Source: Petrotoga sp. UBA5851 (lineage in GTDB: Bacteria > Thermotogota > Thermotogae > Petrotogales > Petrotogaceae). Taken from it: a stretch of 9,691 nt of DNA. The stretch spans positions 16,835-26,525 of the forward strand of contig DJGH01000007.1 of NCBI GenBank assembly GCA_002431635.1. The letters run 5' to 3'. The notes beneath the pieces are model-generated. The model searched no databases, was not told the origin of the DNA, and was given only the letters and a program-made list of their open reading frames with translations. Positions 7,377 through 9,691 of the stretch are shown one piece after another. The translations under genes and the position numbers were made by a program. The first letter of the stretch is position 1, and each line of letters starts with the position of its first letter.

Positions 7377-8568
7377 TTGCCGCCTCCTTAAAGCTTAACA
7401 GCTTATCTCTGTAATATTCGTATTGCTTTTGCCGTGCCTGTATCTCGGCGGGTAAGCCTGCGGAAATGTCGTTGCAGAGAGTATCGAAGCGATCGAGAAT
7501 GGCTACAATGCGTTCCTGTTCTTGAATTGGTGGAACAGGAATTTTTAATCCTCTTACAAAAGATAAATTTGCCATTGCTAGTTTACCTTGACTAAGTCCA
7601 ATAAAGTCAGCATATAGCATTCCACACGCATAAAATACGTATGAAGGATTTATCTTTGAAGTATCAATTGGATATATACCAGCAATATTTTGGTTAACCG
7701 TTGCTTCAAAAGGCAAAAAAGCTACTTTGCCAATTGTTGCCCCAACCAAAGCAATTAAAGTAGTTTCTTTATTCATTAATTTTGCTGAAGAATTTTTTAA
7801 ACCAACTTTGCTAATATAGTTAGTTACTTCAGCAACTGTCTTCTGATTTTGGCATACAGTTGAACCAAGCCATTTTATTGTTCCATTATCCCAATACTCA
7901 TGTTTCGCTTTTGATGGTGTACCTCCAGACTGGACTATGCAAACATCACCTAACGACATCCTTGGAACTGAATCATCAAAAGTAAGCAGGTGACTCTTAT
8001 AATACTCATATTGTTTTTTTCTCGCTGTAAGCTCTGCTGTAAGCTCTGCTGTAAGCTCTGCTGTAAGCTCTGTGAAATTGTCCAAAATACGGACAATTTC
8101 ACACTGTACAGCCAGTGGCGGGAGGGGAATAACAAACTCCTCAGTCACTTTTAATGATATCTGTGGTAAAGAGCCCATACCAGATGCCGCATCTCTAAGC
8201 TGCTGAATATTGTTTTTTAGGACATAATACAAATATTTTACTGATGTTCTATTCTCGTTTGTATATGCCCACATTTCATTTTTGAAGGTAAATGGTTGCT
8301 CATAAAAAATAGCATCGATTACTCCTCTTGACTGAACTAAAACTGCTGGAACTCTTGTAATATTTACTTGTGGAATATCCTCCTCAAATGCAGTAATTAC
8401 AGTCTTTCCGCCTGCAAAGATTCTTACGTCACCGTCTGGATTTTCTATTTCCTTCATTTTTCCTGCTGTTATAGGAGTACCTTTGAGTCGGGTATATATT
8501 TCTTTGATTTTACGATACTCCACCCCATCCGGGCAAAGTTCTTTTATTAATCTATCAAGCCTGCTCAC
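7363..8568 (-). CDS. hsdS: Type I restriction-modification specificity subunit (HsdS)
   Basis: A 401-residue DNA-recognition subunit that binds a split target and directs both HsdM and HsdR. Layout: conserved start MSRLDRLIKELCPDGVEY; target-recognition domain 1 (about 19-147); PLPPLAVQ plus ILDNF and a TAEL-repeat spacer (148-197); target-recognition domain 2 (about 200-343, with SGGTPSK); PVPPIQEQ plus ILDRF and the C-terminal helix (344-401). The two helix regions end alike (ARKKQYEYYKSHLLTF and ARQKQYEYYRDKLLSF), the usual internal duplication. I chose GTG 8568 over an upstream in-frame TTG at 8589, because it gives the family's typical N-terminus and has GGCGGTGA five bases upstream. It overlaps rhuM by 14 bases and hsdR by 14 bases. 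The target sequence cannot be read from the protein. Confidence 0.95.
   Translation of the reverse strand: MSRLDRLIKELCPDGVEYRKIKEIYTRLKGTPITAGKMKEIENPDGDVRIFAGGKTVITAFEEDIPQVNITRVPAVLVQSRGVIDAIFYEQPFTFKNEMWAYTNENRTSVKYLYYVLKNNIQQLRDAASGMGSLPQISLKVTEEFVIPLPPLAVQCEIVRILDNFTELTAELTAELTAELTARKKQYEYYKSHLLTFDDSVPRMSLGDVCIVQSGGTPSKAKHEYWDNGTIKWLGSTVCQNQKTVAEVTNYISKVGLKNSSAKLMNKETTLIALVGATIGKVAFLPFEATVNQNIAGIYPIDTSKINPSYVFYACGMLYADFIGLSQGKLAMANLSFVRGLKIPVPPIQEQERIVAILDRFDTLCNDISAGLPAEIQARQKQYEYYRDKLLSFKEAANEQL
7383..7389 (-). promoter_or_regulatory. Ribosome binding site of hsdR
   Basis: AAGGAGG, six bases before the ATG at 7376, lies inside the 3' end of hsdS. hsdR can therefore be started independently as well as by coupling from hsdS. 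It fixes the start. Confidence 0.75.
8024..8071 (-). repeat. Four perfect 12-base tandem repeats in hsdS (TAEL spacer)
   Basis: The + strand unit GCTGTAAGCTCT occurs four times without a mismatch at 8024-8035, 8036-8047, 8048-8059 and 8060-8071. In HsdS it encodes TEL followed by three complete TAEL units and TA (residues 166-182). In EcoR124-type enzymes, two or three TAEL copies set a 6- or 7-base gap in the target. An A7 run on the coding strand follows directly (8014-8020), a further slippage site. Confidence 0.95.
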
Positions 8569-9580
8569 TATCTTCACCGCCTTTGCCAAGCAGCTTTTTT
8601 ACTTCTTTATCAAAATCCGATTCTATAAATTGACTCTTGTTAAACTCTTCATATTCAATCACAGCTTTGTCCTCAGCTTGTTTTTTTGAGACACTTCCCT
8701 TATCAGGGAGGATTTTAAATTTTCTAAACTCTAAAAATTCGTTTATGCTTAGGGCAAAATCATCCATGGTAAATATATGTTCATCTTCAATTAAGTCTTC
8801 AACATAGTCGAAATAACCTGTAACTGTTCTTTCCAGGCGTTTTATTTGTTTTTCTTCAAGATAGTTTTTAGCAATAGTTACATCGGATTTTAGTATTCTA
8901 CCGTCAGGAGCATTTTTCCACGTAGTCAATCCCATCTTTTCTTTTTTTGAATCTGCCTTTGAATGTATTATTTCAGCAGCCGTTTGACCGGTAATTGCGT
9001 AATGAAATTTGTTTTGTATCATTGCGTAAAACTCTCTCGTAGTGGGCGAATTCTTATCATAATCAATACTGCATTCAGCAAATATATCAGTTATCTGTTG
9101 CCATATACGGCGTTCACTGGCTCTGATCGAGCGAACACGCTCTAACAGTTCTCTAAAATAATCTTTGCCAAAAGCTGTCATGCCTTGCTTTAAGCGCTCA
9201 TCATCCAACACAAAACCCTTTATCATATATTCTTTTAATATGCTTGTCGCCCAAATACGAAATTGTGTAGCTCTATATGAACTCACACGATAGCCGACTG
9301 AAATTATGGCATCGAGATTATAGAAATCAATATTTCTCTTTACTTGCCTTTTCGCTTCGGTTTGAACTATTTCCATTTTGGAAACAGTTGAATTATATTG
9401 TAACTCTCCCTCGTCATAAATGTTTGTAAGATGCTTTGATATGGCAGGTACTTCAACTCCAAACAATTCCGCCATGGATTTTTGTGTAAGCCAAATAGTT
9501 TCGTCTTTGATTATGGCATTTACGGAAACATCATTTTCCGGGGTGTTATACATTAAAAATTTTAATTCGTTTTTCATCAT
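8555..9580 (-). CDS. rhuM: RhuM-family protein embedded in the restriction operon
   Basis: A 341-residue soluble protein of the virulence RhuM family (PF13310), named after a Salmonella SPI-3 gene; its molecular function is not established. Visible hallmarks are an N-terminal segment like a DNA-binding helix-turn-helix (IWLTQKSMAELFGV, 29-42, then ISKHL) and the family core YNLDAIISVGYRV (87-99) with RATQFRIWAT (103-112). A helical middle follows (125-170), then the HYAITGQTAAEII block (193-205) and a charged C-terminus. There is no signal peptide or membrane segment. Full family length is kept and no frameshift is seen. The ATG at 9580 overlaps the hsdM stop as ATGA, and its end overlaps hsdS by 14 bases, so it is made together with the modification enzyme. 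Members often occur in type I restriction loci; whether this one regulates, protects or is a passenger is unknown. Confidence 0.9.
   Translation of the reverse strand: MMKNELKFLMYNTPENDVSVNAIIKDETIWLTQKSMAELFGVEVPAISKHLTNIYDEGELQYNSTVSKMEIVQTEAKRQVKRNIDFYNLDAIISVGYRVSSYRATQFRIWATSILKEYMIKGFVLDDERLKQGMTAFGKDYFRELLERVRSIRASERRIWQQITDIFAECSIDYDKNSPTTREFYAMIQNKFHYAITGQTAAEIIHSKADSKKEKMGLTTWKNAPDGRILKSDVTIAKNYLEEKQIKRLERTVTGYFDYVEDLIEDEHIFTMDDFALSINEFLEFRKFKILPDKGSVSKKQAEDKAVIEYEEFNKSQFIESDFDKEVKKLLGKGGEDSEQA
8574..8581 (-). promoter_or_regulatory. Ribosome binding site of hsdS
   Basis: GGCGGTGA matches seven of eight bases of the ideal GGAGGTGA and ends five bases before the GTG at 8568. It lies within the last codons of rhuM and supports GTG, not the upstream TTG, as the hsdS start. 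Confidence 0.6.
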
Positions 9581-9691
9581 TCCGACCCGATTTCTGCCAC
9601 AATTTCATCTATTGCTTTGCGGAGTTCGTCCTGTCTTTTTACGATCTCCTTTATCTCTTTATTAAGAACCTTAATATCAGTTTTTTCTCTT
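9577..9691 (-). CDS. hsdM: Type I restriction-modification methyltransferase subunit (HsdM), C-terminal end only
   Basis: An open frame enters from the right edge of the window and stops at TGA 9577-9579, giving the last 37 residues. They form a charged helix (for example NKEIKEIVKRQDELRKAIDE), as expected for the coiled C-terminal tail of HsdM, which contacts HsdS. No catalytic motif is visible because the N6-adenine methyltransferase domain lies outside the window. The assignment rests mainly on position: a restriction operon with hsdS and hsdR needs hsdM, and this frame directly precedes rhuM with a 4-base ATGA overlap. The operon promoter would be further upstream. Confidence 0.7.
   Translation of the reverse strand, partial: REKTDIKVLNKEIKEIVKRQDELRKAIDEIVAEIGSE

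Noticed and set aside
8014..8020. A7 run in hsdS as proof of phase variation
   Set aside because: Seven bases is short in an AT-rich genome and the frame is intact. It is kept only as a side remark to the TAEL repeat.
8569..8589. Upstream TTG start giving hsdS seven more residues
   Set aside because: The GTG at 8568 has the better ribosome site and gives the N-terminus typical of HsdS.

Overview
The window reads as bacterial chromosome. It is AT-rich: spot counts give about 44% GC in part of the Clp gene, 38% in part of hsdR and 33% in one part of hsdS. Genes are tightly packed, Shine-Dalgarno sequences are strong, and starts are ATG or GTG. No rRNA, tRNA, integrase, transposase or CRISPR array is visible. 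I cannot assign a species. The Gram-positive-style membrane-anchored serine hydrolase and the perfect GAGGTGAT-type ribosome sites fit a Firmicute, but an AT-rich Gram-negative is not excluded.

Left part (1-2957, + strand): the C-terminal end of a thioredoxin-fold protein, then a 120-base gap with a hairpin and a ribosome site. Next is a complete 806-residue Hsp100/Clp AAA+ unfoldase that mixes a short ClpC-type middle region with a ClpB-type second ATPase lacking an obvious ClpP-docking loop. A strong G+C hairpin followed by T-runs ends it.

Middle (2951-4274, - strand): a membrane-anchored serine hydrolase of the beta-lactamase/penicillin-binding-protein fold, convergent with the Clp gene. 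Its 238-base upstream gap contains a GC-rich patch, several hairpins and an unexplained 32-codon open frame that overlaps the hydrolase start by ATGA.

Right part (4275-9691, - strand): a type I restriction-modification operon of the EcoR124 (type IC) style, in transcription order hsdM (C-terminus only, cut by the window edge), rhuM, hsdS, hsdR. All junctions overlap (4, 14 and 14 bases), so the four genes are probably translationally coupled. HsdM and HsdS should form the methyltransferase. HsdR adds the ATP-driven translocase and nuclease. The RhuM-family protein is an embedded partner of unknown role.

hsdS carries four perfect 12-base repeats encoding TAEL units in the central spacer. This is the element whose copy number changes the recognition-site spacing in EcoR124-type enzymes. 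Its target-recognition domains are much lower in GC than the conserved segments, as expected if they are exchanged by recombination. The most interesting items are the rhuM-containing operon, the TAEL repeat, the Clp hybrid and the short coupled frame upstream of the hydrolase.
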